From Paraburkholderia sp. BL21I4N1 (GTDB lineage Bacteria; Pseudomonadota; Gammaproteobacteria; Burkholderiales; Burkholderiaceae), in NCBI RefSeq assembly GCF_002973525.1, contig NZ_PVEN01000005.1, positions 62,001-126,000 on the forward strand: a stretch of 64,000 nt of DNA, written 5' to 3'. This document shows, piece by piece, positions 17,395-26,908 of this stretch (within the stretch, counting starts at the first letter, position 1; the number at the start of each line of letters is the position of its first letter). The notes beneath the pieces are model-generated. The model had not been told where the DNA came from, did no database searches, and saw only the letters and a list, made by a program, of their open reading frames with translations. The position numbers and the translations under genes were made by a program.

Positions 17395-20300
17395 ATGAAC
17401 ATCTCGCGCCCCTTCATCGAGCGGCCGATCGCGACCACGCTGCTGATGATCGCCGTGCTGCTGGCCGGTCTGCTCGGCTATCACCTGCTGCCGGTCTCGG
17501 CGTTGCCCGAGGTCGACTACCCGACCATCCAGGTCTACACGCAATACCCCGGCGCAAGCCCGGACGTGGTCAGCTCGTCGATCACCGCGCCGCTCGAAGT
17601 GCAGCTCGGCGAAATGGCCGGCCTGAAAACGATGAACTCGACCAGTTCGAACGGCGTCTCCGTCATCACGCTGGAGTTCGATCTGTCGCTGTCGCTCGAC
17701 GTCGCCGAACAGGAAGTGCAGGCGGCCATCAACGCCTCGGCCAGCTACCTGCCGGCCAACCTGCCCTACCCGCCGGTCTACAGCAAGGTCAATCCGGCCG
17801 ACGCGCCGGTGCTGACGCTGTCGCTAACCTCGAACACGCTGCCGCTCACAAAAATCGAAGACCTAGCCGACACGCGTCTTGCGCAGAAGATTTCGCAGAT
17901 CTCCGGCGTCGGCCTCGTGACGATCAGTGGCGGCCAACGGCCGGCGGTACGCATCGAAGCGAATTCGGGCGCGCTGAACTCGCTCGGCCTGTCGCTCGAC
18001 GACGTGCGCACCGCGCTCGGCAACGCCAACGTCAACCAGGCCAAGGGCAATCTGGACGGCAAGTACCAGGCCTATTCGATCGGCGCGAACGACCAGCTGC
18101 AATCGGCCGATCAATACCCCGACGTGGTGCTCGCGTACAAGAACGGCGCGCCGATCCGGCTCGCGCAGGTCGCGACCTCCGTGCAGGCCGCCGAAGACGT
18201 GCAGCAGGCCGCCTGGACCAACAGCACACCGTCCATCGTGCTGAACATCCAGCGTCAACCGGGCGCCAACGTGATCGACGTGGTGGACCGCGTGCAGAAG
18301 CTGTTGCCGCAATTGCGCGCGAGCCTGCCGGCCACGCTCAAGGTCGCGGTGCTGACCGACCGCACGCAGACCATTCGGGCTTCCGTCACGGACGTCGAAT
18401 ACGAACTCGCGGTGGCGGTCGCGCTGGTCGTGATGGTGATCTTCATCTTCCTGCGCAAGGTCGCCGCCACGGTGATTCCCGCGGTGACGGTGCCGCTGTC
18501 GCTGATCGGCACGCTCGCCGTCGCGTACGGGCTGGGCTTTTCGCTGAACAATCTGACGCTGATGTCGCTGACCATCGCGACCGGCTTCGTGGTGGACGAC
18601 GCGATCGTGATGATCGAAAACATCACGCGCTACATCGAGGCTGGCGACACTCCGATGGAAGCCGCGCTGAAAGGCTCGAAGCAGATCGGCTTCACGATCA
18701 TCTCGCTGTCGGTGTCGCTGATCGCGGTGATGATTCCGCTGCTGTTCATGGGCGACGTGGTCGGCCGGCTGTTCCGTGAATTCGCGCTGACGCTGGCCAT
18801 CGCGATCGTGATCTCGGCGTTCGTCTCGCTGACGCTCACGCCGATGATGTGCTCGCGCATGTTCAAGGAGCATGAGGAAGAACACCGCGTCGACTTCTTC
18901 GACCGCGTGAATCGGCGCTATGTGCAGGGGCTCGGCTGGGTGCTGGAGCATCGCGGTTTGACGCTGCTCTCCGTGGCGCTGACCGCCGCGCTGACCTTCG
19001 CCATTCTGCTGCTGATGCCCAAAGGCTTCTTCCCCGAACAGGACACCGGCCTGATCGAGGGGATTTCGCAGGCGGCGCCGAGCATTTCGTTTCCGTACAT
19101 GGTGCAGAAGCAGCAGCAACTGGTCGGCGATCTGCTGAAGGATCCGGCGGTGGCGAGTCTGTCGTCGTTCGTCGGCATCAATCAGACGAGCCCGACGCTC
19201 AACCAGGGCACCGTGCTGATCAACCTGAAGGGCAAGGGCGATCGCGACAGCAGCGCGGCCGTGATCCGGCGCCTGTCGGACGCGACCGCGGGCCTCGCCG
19301 GCATGCGGCTGTTCCTGCATCCGGTGCAAGACTTGACGCTCGACGACACGATCTCGACCACCAGCTACCGCGTCGGCCTCCAGGCCACGGACCCGGATGT
19401 GCTCAACGAATGGACCGGCAAGCTGATCGGCGCGCTGAAAAAAGACCCGACCTTCGCCGACGTGCAAAGCCAGGCGTCGCAGCAAGGCAACCAGATTCAA
19501 TTGACGTTCGACCGAGCCACCGCGTCGCGGTTGGGCGTCACGCCGCAAGCCATCGACGACGTGCTGTACGACGCGTTCGGCCAGCGCCAGGTGTCGACCA
19601 TTTACACGCAGCTGAATCAGTATCACGTGGTGCTGGTCGCCGACAAAACCTCGGGCAACCTGTCCGACCTGCTCTCCGGCCTTTACGTGGATACGTCGTC
19701 GGGCGGCGTCGCGCCGCTTGCCAGCATGGCGACCATGAAACTGATCCACGCGCCGGTCACGATCAACCGTCAGGGGCAGTTCCCGTATGCGGACGTGTCG
19801 TTCAATCTGCAGCCCGGCTATACGCTCGGCACCGCCGTCACGCGGCTCGCCGACATCGAGAAGCAGATCGGCCTGCCGATGACGGTGCAGGCGTCGCTGG
19901 AAGGCACGGCGGCGACCTTCCAGTCGTCGCTGTCGAACGAGGCGTTTCTGGTCGGCGCGGCCATCATCGTGGTGTATCTGATGCTCGGCGTGCTGTACGA
20001 AAGCTTCATCCACCCGGTGACGATTCTGTCGACGCTGCCTTCAGCGGCGCTCGGCGCCTTGCTCGCACTGGTGATCACGGGCACGCAGTTCGACATCATC
20101 GGCCTGATCGGCATCGTGCTGCTGATCGGAATCGTGATGAAAAACGCCATCATGATGATCGACTTCGCGCTCGAACTGGAGCGCAACGAAAAGCTCCCTG
20201 CGGTCGAAGCGATCCGGCGCGCCGCCGAACTGCGTTTCCGGCCGATTCTAATGACCACGATGGCCTCGCTGTTCGGCGCGGTGCCGCTCGCGTTCGGCAC

Positions 20301-20466
20301 CGGCATGGGCTCGGAATTGCGGCATCCGCTCGGGATTGCGATTATCGGCGGCCTGGTGATCAGCCAGTTGCTGACGCTGTTCTCCACGCCGGTCATGTAT
20401 CTCGCCATGCACCGCGTCGAGGATCGCTTCAGCAAACGCGACCCGCGACCGGCCGCGGCGGAGTGA
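17395..20466 (+). CDS. mdtB: RND efflux permease, MdtB-like
   Basis: A 1023-residue proton-driven inner-membrane pump protein. The N-terminus (ISRPFIERPIATTLLMIAVL) and the proton-relay pair Asp401-Asp402 in GFVVDDAIVMIEN are typical of the hydrophobe/amphiphile efflux family. GFFPEQDTGLIEGI marks the second repeat. It is followed after four bases by a second, different permease gene. Pairs of permeases that assemble as a mixed trimer define the MdtBC/MuxBC type, which exports bile salts, novobiocin or similar compounds in other bacteria. Substrates here are not known. Confidence 0.88.
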   Translation: MNISRPFIERPIATTLLMIAVLLAGLLGYHLLPVSALPEVDYPTIQVYTQYPGASPDVVSSSITAPLEVQLGEMAGLKTMNSTSSNGVSVITLEFDLSLSLDVAEQEVQAAINASASYLPANLPYPPVYSKVNPADAPVLTLSLTSNTLPLTKIEDLADTRLAQKISQISGVGLVTISGGQRPAVRIEANSGALNSLGLSLDDVRTALGNANVNQAKGNLDGKYQAYSIGANDQLQSADQYPDVVLAYKNGAPIRLAQVATSVQAAEDVQQAAWTNSTPSIVLNIQRQPGANVIDVVDRVQKLLPQLRASLPATLKVAVLTDRTQTIRASVTDVEYELAVAVALVVMVIFIFLRKVAATVIPAVTVPLSLIGTLAVAYGLGFSLNNLTLMSLTIATGFVVDDAIVMIENITRYIEAGDTPMEAALKGSKQIGFTIISLSVSLIAVMIPLLFMGDVVGRLFREFALTLAIAIVISAFVSLTLTPMMCSRMFKEHEEEHRVDFFDRVNRRYVQGLGWVLEHRGLTLLSVALTAALTFAILLLMPKGFFPEQDTGLIEGISQAAPSISFPYMVQKQQQLVGDLLKDPAVASLSSFVGINQTSPTLNQGTVLINLKGKGDRDSSAAVIRRLSDATAGLAGMRLFLHPVQDLTLDDTISTTSYRVGLQATDPDVLNEWTGKLIGALKKDPTFADVQSQASQQGNQIQLTFDRATASRLGVTPQAIDDVLYDAFGQRQVSTIYTQLNQYHVVLVADKTSGNLSDLLSGLYVDTSSGGVAPLASMATMKLIHAPVTINRQGQFPYADVSFNLQPGYTLGTAVTRLADIEKQIGLPMTVQASLEGTAATFQSSLSNEAFLVGAAIIVVYLMLGVLYESFIHPVTILSTLPSAALGALLALVITGTQFDIIGLIGIVLLIGIVMKNAIMMIDFALELERNEKLPAVEAIRRAAELRFRPILMTTMASLFGAVPLAFGTGMGSELRHPLGIAIIGGLVISQLLTLFSTPVMYLAMHRVEDRFSKRDPRPAAAE

Positions 20467-20470
20467 CGCG

Positions 20471-23400
20471 ATGAACCTGTCCGAACCGTTCATCGCGCGT
20501 CCCATCGCGACCGGCCTGCTGGCGATCGGCATCGCGCTGTTCGGCGCGCTGGCCTTCAAGCTGCTGCCGGTGGCGCCGCTGCCCGAGGTCGATTTTCCGA
20601 CCATCAGCGTGCAGGCGACCTTGCCGGGCGCCGACCCGAACACCGTGGCGACTTCGGTCGCCACGCCGCTGGAGCGGCAGTTCGGCCAGATTTCCGGCAT
20701 CACGCAGATGACGTCGGTGAGCTCGCTCGGCGCGACCCGCATCACGATGCAGTTCGATCTGAACCGCGACATCAACGGCGCGGCGCGCGACGTGCAGGCC
20801 GCGATCAGCGCCGCGCGCACCAACCTGCCGGCCAATCTCGACGGCAATCCGACCTACCGCAAGGTCAACCCGGCCGACGCGCCGATCCTGATCGTCAGCC
20901 TCACTTCCGACTCGGCGACGCGCGGCCAGTTGTACGACGCGGCGTCGACCGTGCTGCAGCAGAAGCTGCTGCAAACGCCGGGCGTCGGCGACGTCACGGT
21001 GGGCGGCGGCGCGCTGCCCGCCGTGCGGATCGAACTGAACCCGGACCGCGTGAATCACTACGGCGTGAGCCTCGAACAGATTCGCAGCGCGATCGCCACG
21101 GCCAACGTCGATCTGCCGAAAGGCTCGGCCGCCGTCGGGCCGCTGAAATACAACCTCGGCGCGAACGACCAGCTCTACAACGCGTCCGACTACGCGCCGC
21201 TGATCGTCAAGCAGAACGGCAACGACGTGGTGCACATTTCCGATCTCGGCTATGTGCGTCAGGACGTGGAGAATCTGGAAAACTACGGCCTGTCGAACGG
21301 CAAGCCGGCCGTGCTGCTGATCGTCTACAAGCAGCCGGGCGCGAACGTGATCGACACGGTCAACAACGTCAAGGCCGCGCTGCCGTTTCTCGAAGCGTCG
21401 ATCCTGCCCACCATCAAGCTCAACATTCTGATGGACCGCACGTCGACGATTCGCGCGTCGCTGCTCGACGTCGAGATCACGCTGGCGATCTCGGTGCTGC
21501 TCGTCACCGCCGTGACCTTCGCGTTCTTCCGCAACTGGCGCACCACGCTGGTTCCGGCGATCGTCGTGCCGCTGTCGCTGCTCGGCACCTTCGGCGTGAT
21601 GTACTTTCTCGGCTTCAGCCTGAACAATCTGTCGCTGATGGCGCTGACCATCTCGACCGGCTTCGTGGTGGACGACGCGATCGTGGTGGTCGAGAACATC
21701 ATGCGTCATATGGAACGCGGCGAGCCGCCCATGCAGGCGGCGTTGACCGGCGCGCGCGAAGTCGGCTTCACGGTGCTGACCATCAGCGTCTCGCTGATCG
21801 CCGTGTTCATTCCACTGCTGCTGATGGGCGGCATTGTCGGGCGGCTGTTCCGCGAGTTCTCCGTATCGCTGTCGGTTGCGATCATCATGTCGATGGTGAT
21901 CTCGCTGACCGTCACGCCGATGCTCTCCAGCATCGCGTTGCGCAGCACCGGCTACGCACACGACGACAACGAATACCCCAACTCGCGCTTTCACCGCTTC
22001 TATGCGCGCACGCTGGGCTGGGTGATCCGTCATCCCGTGCTGATGGGAATCGTGACGATTCTGGTGCTGGCGCTGAACGTGCTGCTGTATATCGTGATTC
22101 CAAAAGGCTTCTTCCCGCAGGAAGACACCGGGCGGCTGATCGGCCAGGTGCAGGCGTCGCAGAGCATTTCGTATCACGCGATGCAGCAGAAATTCCTCAA
22201 GATCAATCAACTGGTGCTGAAGAATCCGAACGTGCAGGCGGTGGGCGGATTTGTCGGCGGTTCGAATTCGGTCAACACCGCGCTGCTGTTCGTGACGCTC
22301 AAGCCGCTCGGGCCGCGCAAGGCAAGCGCCGATCAGGTGATCGCGCAGCTGCGCCGCTCGCTCGCCAATATTCCCGGCGCGCGGCTGTTCCTGCAATCGG
22401 CGCAGGACATCACCGTGGGCGGCCGGCAAAGCGGCGCGCAGTACCAGTTCACGATGACCGCCGACGAGCAGACCGATCTGGACAAATGGGTGCCCAAGGT
22501 GGTCGCCGCCATGCATAAGCTGCCGATGCTGCAGGACATCAACACCGACCAGCAGGACAACAGCATGCAGGCGAGCGTGGCCGTCAACCGCGATACGGCG
22601 GCGCGACTGGGGGTCAATTTCGCGTCGATCGATCAGGGCCTGTACGACGCGTTCGGCCAGCGCCAGGTGTCGACCATTTACAAGTCCGCGAACCAGTATC
22701 ACGTGGTGATGGAACTCGCGCCCGAATACTGGACCGATCCGGCCGCGTTGAAGGCGATCTACGTGCCGGCCGGTGCGGCCGCCACCTGGGGCAGCGGTTC
22801 GACCGGCGGCGGCACGTCCACCGCGCCGAGCGTCGCGACCTCGGCGAGCGCGGCCTCCGCTGCGGCGGCGGCCGTCAGCGCGGCGGCGGTGGCCGGTCCG
22901 GGCAGCCGCACGGCGACGCCCTCCACCGCCGTGCTGTCGAACGGCAACGCGCTGGTGCCGCTGGCCGCGATGGCGCATTTCTCGATCGCGCAAACGGCGA
23001 TCTCGATCAACCATCAGGGCACCTTCCCAGCCGTCACGGCGTCGTTCAATCTCGGGCCGGGCGCGTCGATCGGCCAGGCCACGCAGCAGGTCGACGAAGC
23101 CGTCGCGCAGCTCCGCATGCCGGCCAGCATTGTGGGCAGCTTCGCGGGCACGGCGCAGGTGTTTCAACAATCGGTGGCGAGCGAGCCGATCCTGATCGTC
23201 GCCGCGCTGCTCACCGTGTATATCGTGCTCGGCATGCTGTACGAGAACCTGATGCATCCGCTGACGATTCTGTCGACGCTACCCTCCGCCGGCGTCGGCG
23301 CGCTGATCGCGCTGCTGGTCACCAATACGGAGTTGTCCATCATCGCGCTGGTCGGCGTGATTCTGCTGATCGGGATCGTCAAGAAGAACGCGATCATGAT

Positions 23401-23710
23401 GATCGACTTCGCGATCACCGAGGAGCGGCAAGCCAATCTGCCCGCCGAACAGGCCATCACGCGCGCGTGCCTGATCCGCTTCCGCCCGATCATGATGACG
23501 ACCAGCGCCGCCATTCTCGGCGCGCTGCCGCTCGTGTTCGGCTCCGGCTACGGCTCGGAATTTCGCAAGCCGCTGGGCATTTCGATTATCGGCGGACTGA
23601 TTTTCAGCCAGATGCTCACGCTTTATACGACGCCCGTCATCTATTTGTGGCTCGACCGCGCGTATCAGCGTCTGCGCCGTCGACGTCATGGGAGGGAAGC
23701 CACATCATGA
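20471..23710 (+). CDS. mdtC: RND efflux permease, MdtC-like, with Ala/Ser insertion
   Basis: A 1079-residue permease that should pair with the preceding MdtB-like protein. Asp401-Asp402 (GFVVDDAIVVVEN) are conserved and GFFPQEDTGRLIG marks the second half. It is longer than usual because residues of roughly 766-825 form a low-complexity Ala/Ser/Gly/Thr stretch inserted in the second periplasmic loop, between LKAIYVPAG and LVPLAAMAHF. The MdtB-like neighbour has only about eight residues at the same place. The stop overlaps the start of the outer-membrane factor (ATGA). Confidence 0.88.
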   Translation: MNLSEPFIARPIATGLLAIGIALFGALAFKLLPVAPLPEVDFPTISVQATLPGADPNTVATSVATPLERQFGQISGITQMTSVSSLGATRITMQFDLNRDINGAARDVQAAISAARTNLPANLDGNPTYRKVNPADAPILIVSLTSDSATRGQLYDAASTVLQQKLLQTPGVGDVTVGGGALPAVRIELNPDRVNHYGVSLEQIRSAIATANVDLPKGSAAVGPLKYNLGANDQLYNASDYAPLIVKQNGNDVVHISDLGYVRQDVENLENYGLSNGKPAVLLIVYKQPGANVIDTVNNVKAALPFLEASILPTIKLNILMDRTSTIRASLLDVEITLAISVLLVTAVTFAFFRNWRTTLVPAIVVPLSLLGTFGVMYFLGFSLNNLSLMALTISTGFVVDDAIVVVENIMRHMERGEPPMQAALTGAREVGFTVLTISVSLIAVFIPLLLMGGIVGRLFREFSVSLSVAIIMSMVISLTVTPMLSSIALRSTGYAHDDNEYPNSRFHRFYARTLGWVIRHPVLMGIVTILVLALNVLLYIVIPKGFFPQEDTGRLIGQVQASQSISYHAMQQKFLKINQLVLKNPNVQAVGGFVGGSNSVNTALLFVTLKPLGPRKASADQVIAQLRRSLANIPGARLFLQSAQDITVGGRQSGAQYQFTMTADEQTDLDKWVPKVVAAMHKLPMLQDINTDQQDNSMQASVAVNRDTAARLGVNFASIDQGLYDAFGQRQVSTIYKSANQYHVVMELAPEYWTDPAALKAIYVPAGAAATWGSGSTGGGTSTAPSVATSASAASAAAAAVSAAAVAGPGSRTATPSTAVLSNGNALVPLAAMAHFSIAQTAISINHQGTFPAVTASFNLGPGASIGQATQQVDEAVAQLRMPASIVGSFAGTAQVFQQSVASEPILIVAALLTVYIVLGMLYENLMHPLTILSTLPSAGVGALIALLVTNTELSIIALVGVILLIGIVKKNAIMMIDFAITEERQANLPAEQAITRACLIRFRPIMMTTSAAILGALPLVFGSGYGSEFRKPLGISIIGGLIFSQMLTLYTTPVIYLWLDRAYQRLRRRRHGREATS

Positions 23711-25317
23711 AGAGCAGAATGTCGAGGGCGAATGGTGCGGGTCGCGTGACTCGTCCGGGTCGGGTAGATCGCGTTGCGGGCGCGCCGCTCGGCTGGCGGC
23801 TCACGCTGGCCGCCCTGGCGGCGCTGTGCATGACCGGCTGCGCGGTCGGCCCGGATTACCGCCAACCCACGGTGGCGATTCCCGCGACGTTCAAGGAAGG
23901 CGTGAACTGGCAACGCGCGCAGGCCGATCCGCAAGCGTCGCTGTCCAGCACGTGGTGGCAGGTCTATCAGGACGACACGCTGACGGATCTGATCGGCCGC
24001 TCGCTTAAGGCGAATCAGTCGATCGCTGCGGCCGAAGCCGCGTACCGGCTTGCGCAGGCCACCGTCGACGCCAACCGCGCGAGCCTCTTCCCCGTGATCA
24101 CGGCGGGTCTTTCGGCGACGCGTAGCGGCACCGGCAATGGCGCGGCCAGTTCGGGTATCAGCAGCACGACGGGCAGCACCGTGGCCGGTATACGGAATTC
24201 GGTCAGCGCGACAGCCACGGCCAGTTGGGAGCCGGACCTGTGGGGCGAAGTACGGCGCAAGGTCGAGTCCGCGAAAGCCAGCGCGCAAGCCAGCGACGCG
24301 CAGTTAGCCGGCGAACGCCTGTCGATCGCGGCCACGCTCACCAACGACTATTTCGCGTTGCGCCAGGCCGATCTGGACATCGACTCGCTCAAACAGCAGC
24401 AACAGATCGACGCACGCATTCTCGACATTACGCGCACCGCGTTTCTGCAAGGCACCGCATCGAACGACGACGTGCTGACCGCGCAAGACACACTGGAAAT
24501 CGTGGTCGCGCAATTGCAGACCACCGAAACCTCGCGCGAACAGAACGAGCATGCGATCGCCGTGCTGATCGGCGTGCCCCCCTCCGGCTTCTCGCTGCCG
24601 CCGAAAAACGACTACGCGTTCGCCAATCCCTCGGTGCCGCTGGCGTTGCCGTCGCAATTGCTCGAACGGCGCTACGACGTGGTGAGCGCGGAACGCACCG
24701 CTGCCGCAGCGAACGCGAAAATCGGCGCGGCCGAAGCGGCGTTTTTCCCGGTGCTGGATCTGTCGGCGCAAGGCGGCTTCGAGCACAACGCGTTCGCGCA
24801 TCTGTTCTCGCTGCCGAGCCGCGTGTGGACGCTGGGCCCCGATCTGGCCGCGACGATCTTCGACGGCGGCGCGCGCAGCGCCGCAGTGCGCGAAGCCCGC
24901 GCGACTTACGATGAAGACGTGGCCAACTATCGCGGCGCGGTGCTGACGGCGTTTCAGAGTGTCGAGGACAGTCTGTCGTCGATCAATCATTTGCAGCAGC
25001 AGGCCGCGGCGTATGGCGAGATTTATCAGCGTAACCAGCAGTTGTTTGCGAGTCAGCGCGCGCAGTTGCTGGCGGGTACGGCGAGCGAGGAAAGCGTGCT
25101 CACGCAACAGTTGACGTTGTTGCAGGCGGCGCAGTCGTTGACGGATAGTCAGTCGCTGCTCGCGCAAGGGAGCGTGGCGCTGATTAAAAATCTGGGGGGT
25201 GGCTGGCAGTGGGATGGGGCTGCGGCGAGCACGGCGGGTGCGTCCGCGCCGGTGGCGTCATCCTCGGCTACGACTTCAGCGTCGGCATCCGCCTCGACTT
25301 CGACGCCGGCGCCGTAA
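23707..25317 (+). CDS. Efflux outer-membrane factor, NodT/TolC-like lipoprotein
   Basis: A 536-residue outer-membrane channel of the NodT family. The start ATG 23707 overlaps the permease stop. After a basic N-terminus, LTLAALAALCMTGC ends in a lipobox cysteine, so the protein is probably lipid-anchored. AVGPDYRQPTVAIPATF is the usual family opening. The two repeats contain long helices (SWEPDLWGEVRRKVESAKAS; AAAANAKIGAAEAAFFPVLD) that form the periplasmic tunnel. The C-terminal 45 residues are Ala/Ser/Thr-rich. It completes the four-gene pump operon. Confidence 0.9.
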   Translation: MKSRMSRANGAGRVTRPGRVDRVAGAPLGWRLTLAALAALCMTGCAVGPDYRQPTVAIPATFKEGVNWQRAQADPQASLSSTWWQVYQDDTLTDLIGRSLKANQSIAAAEAAYRLAQATVDANRASLFPVITAGLSATRSGTGNGAASSGISSTTGSTVAGIRNSVSATATASWEPDLWGEVRRKVESAKASAQASDAQLAGERLSIAATLTNDYFALRQADLDIDSLKQQQQIDARILDITRTAFLQGTASNDDVLTAQDTLEIVVAQLQTTETSREQNEHAIAVLIGVPPSGFSLPPKNDYAFANPSVPLALPSQLLERRYDVVSAERTAAAANAKIGAAEAAFFPVLDLSAQGGFEHNAFAHLFSLPSRVWTLGPDLAATIFDGGARSAAVREARATYDEDVANYRGAVLTAFQSVEDSLSSINHLQQQAAAYGEIYQRNQQLFASQRAQLLAGTASEESVLTQQLTLLQAAQSLTDSQSLLAQGSVALIKNLGGGWQWDGAAASTAGASAPVASSSATTSASASASTSTPAP

Positions 25318-25340
25318 GCGCCACGCCAGCTACCGCCCGC

Positions 25341-25544
25341 TCACTCCTTCCCCCCCATCTGCAACCGCGCCAGCAACTCGCGCCCCTGACGGGTCAATTG
25401 CAACGTCATTTCATGCGGCTGACGCTGCCGCACTTCGACCAGCGCATAGCGGCGCAACGCCAGCACGTCGGGGTCCAGCGGCTCGATACGTTTTTCCGTG
25501 TCGCGAAACAGCATGAGCGTCGCGAGTTCGTGATGACTCAGCAT
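25341..25544 (-). CDS. Small winged-helix-like hypothetical protein
   Basis: A 67-residue protein starting at ATG 25544 with a near-perfect GGAGGT five bases upstream. LATLMLFRDTEKRIEPLDPD is followed by LALRRYALVEVRQ and by MTLQLTRQGRELLARLQMG. The last part resembles the recognition-wing end of MarR-type regulators (L-T-x-x-G-R-x-L-L). It is too short for a full MarR protein. It may be a small DNA-binding protein or a regulator of the adjacent pump or of the binding-protein gene to its right; none of this is proven. Confidence 0.6.
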   Translation of the reverse strand: MLSHHELATLMLFRDTEKRIEPLDPDVLALRRYALVEVRQRQPHEMTLQLTRQGRELLARLQMGGKE

Positions 25545-25861
25545 CCGGCACCTCCGTTCATCAAAGCGTGGCGATGAGACGATAGTAGTCAGACGCCGCG
25601 ACAGTTTGGCTACAGACACGTTTCCGCGTCTTACGAGCACGCGGACTTCACAACGGCCAATCCGCCCGCAACCCCGGCGTGCACAGCCCCGCGCCCTCGC
25701 CCCCACGTAAACCGGCGTAACTCGCCGCGATTCCGGCGGCAAAAAGCTCACGATCGTGCGCAATCCCCGACGATCCGCACCGCAGTCCGTCAACATCCGG
25801 TCGAATTCGAACCTTAGACCGCCTCACCCCAGCGGCGGAATTTCATCGAACGTAGGGAGTT
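25545..25861. other. Intergenic region, no gene seen
   Basis: About 320 bases between the small winged-helix-like gene and the paired operators of the binding-protein gene. It contains only short runs of open frame with unlikely composition. I see no hairpin, repeat or RNA gene that I can support. Confidence 0.5.
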
Positions 25862-25934
25862 AACATATGTTGTTATTATTTTGTTTACTGCAACATATGG
25901 ATCCAGGCGCCATGGCGTGCCGCTAACGATCGTT
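25862..25934. promoter_or_regulatory. Paired CATATG palindromes plus AACGATCGTT, candidate operators
   Basis: AACATATGTTG (25862-25872) and CAACATATG (25891-25899) contain CATATG palindromes whose centres are 30 bases apart, about three helical turns. CATATGTTG and CAACATATG are also perfect inverted repeats of each other. A third palindrome AACGATCGTT lies at 25925-25934. All are within 95 bases of the start of the downstream binding-protein gene. Confidence 0.5.
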
Positions 25935-25954
25935 CGATATCACTGGGGAATGAG

Positions 25955-26848
25955 ATGGTCCGGGAAAAATTGTTGATGTTGGCCGTGCTGGCATCGACCG
26001 CACACGGGGTGTTCGCGCAAGACGCAACCCCGACCATGACGAAGATTCAAACCACCGGCCTGATTTCGATCGGCCATCGCGAAACATCGGTCCCGTTTTC
26101 CTATGTGGACAGCGACAATCAGGTGATCGGCTTTTCTCAGGATCTCTGCAACAAGGTCATCGAGGCGGTCAAGGCGAAGACGAAACGGTCCGATTTGCGT
26201 GTCCGGTTCATTCCAGTGACGTCGCAAAACCGCATTTCGCTGGTTCAGAACGGCACCGTCGACCTGGAATGCGGCGTGACGACGAATCTTGTCGCCCGGC
26301 AAAACCAGGTGGCGTTCTCCGACACCTTCTTCGTGGCCACGACCCGCCTGTTGACGCGCAAGGACTCCGGCATCAAGGACTTCCCGGATCTCGCGGGCAA
26401 GACGGTCGTGACCAATCAGGGGACCACGTCCGAGCGCATCCTGAGAAAGATGAACGAAGAGAAGAAAATGAACATGCAGATCATTAGCGCCAAGGACTAT
26501 GGCGAGGGGCGCCTGACGCTGGAAACCGGCCGCGCGGTGGCGTACATGATGGACGACGTGTTACTGGCGGGCGCGCGCCCGCTGACCGCGAAACCCGCCG
26601 ACTGGGTGCTGGTCGGCACGCCGCAGTCTTCGGAGGCTTATGGCTTCATGCTGCGGAAAAACGATCCCGAGTTCAAGAAAGTCGTCGACGATGCGATGCA
26701 GCAGGTCATGAAGGGCAAGGAGATCAACGCGATGTACGACAGGTGGTTCATGAAGCCGGTCCCGCCGAAGAACCTCACGTTCGACTTCCCGATGAGCGAT
26801 TCATTGAAAAAGGTCTACGCGAATCCGAACGACACGGCGTTCGAATAA
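25955..26848 (+). CDS. Glutamate/aspartate-type ABC substrate-binding protein
   Basis: A 297-residue periplasmic binding protein of family 3, close to GltI. LMLAVLASTAHGVFA is the signal peptide. The family motifs are present: GLISIGHRETSVPFSYVDSD near the N-terminus, RISLVQNGTVDLECGVTTNL, which would line the ligand site, and DFPDLAGKTVVTNQGTTSER. No permease or ATPase gene follows, since the next gene is on the other strand. The base composition is slightly richer in A+T than that of its neighbours. The paired palindromes upstream imply specific control. Glutamate/aspartate as ligand is a family inference. Confidence 0.88.
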   Translation: MVREKLLMLAVLASTAHGVFAQDATPTMTKIQTTGLISIGHRETSVPFSYVDSDNQVIGFSQDLCNKVIEAVKAKTKRSDLRVRFIPVTSQNRISLVQNGTVDLECGVTTNLVARQNQVAFSDTFFVATTRLLTRKDSGIKDFPDLAGKTVVTNQGTTSERILRKMNEEKKMNMQIISAKDYGEGRLTLETGRAVAYMMDDVLLAGARPLTAKPADWVLVGTPQSSEAYGFMLRKNDPEFKKVVDDAMQQVMKGKEINAMYDRWFMKPVPPKNLTFDFPMSDSLKKVYANPNDTAFE

Positions 26849-26908
26849 GCGCTGGAGAGCCGGTGTTGCGCGGTCACGGCTGTGTCCGCGCCAATTACGC
26901 GGTCTGGT

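Noticed and set aside
17863..20013. A 716-codon minus-strand frame
   Set aside because: Antisense to the MdtB-like gene, with no recognisable motif and His/Arg/Gln-rich composition.
20429..23257. A 942-codon open frame on the minus strand
   Set aside because: It lies wholly opposite the MdtC-like gene. Its translation is Arg/His/Asp/Gln-rich with no domain, the usual mirror of a G+C-rich gene. The plus-strand protein has full RND motifs.
26849..26908. Hairpin AGCCG...CGGCT after the binding-protein gene
   Set aside because: The stem is only five to six bases long with a large loop and no T-run follows.
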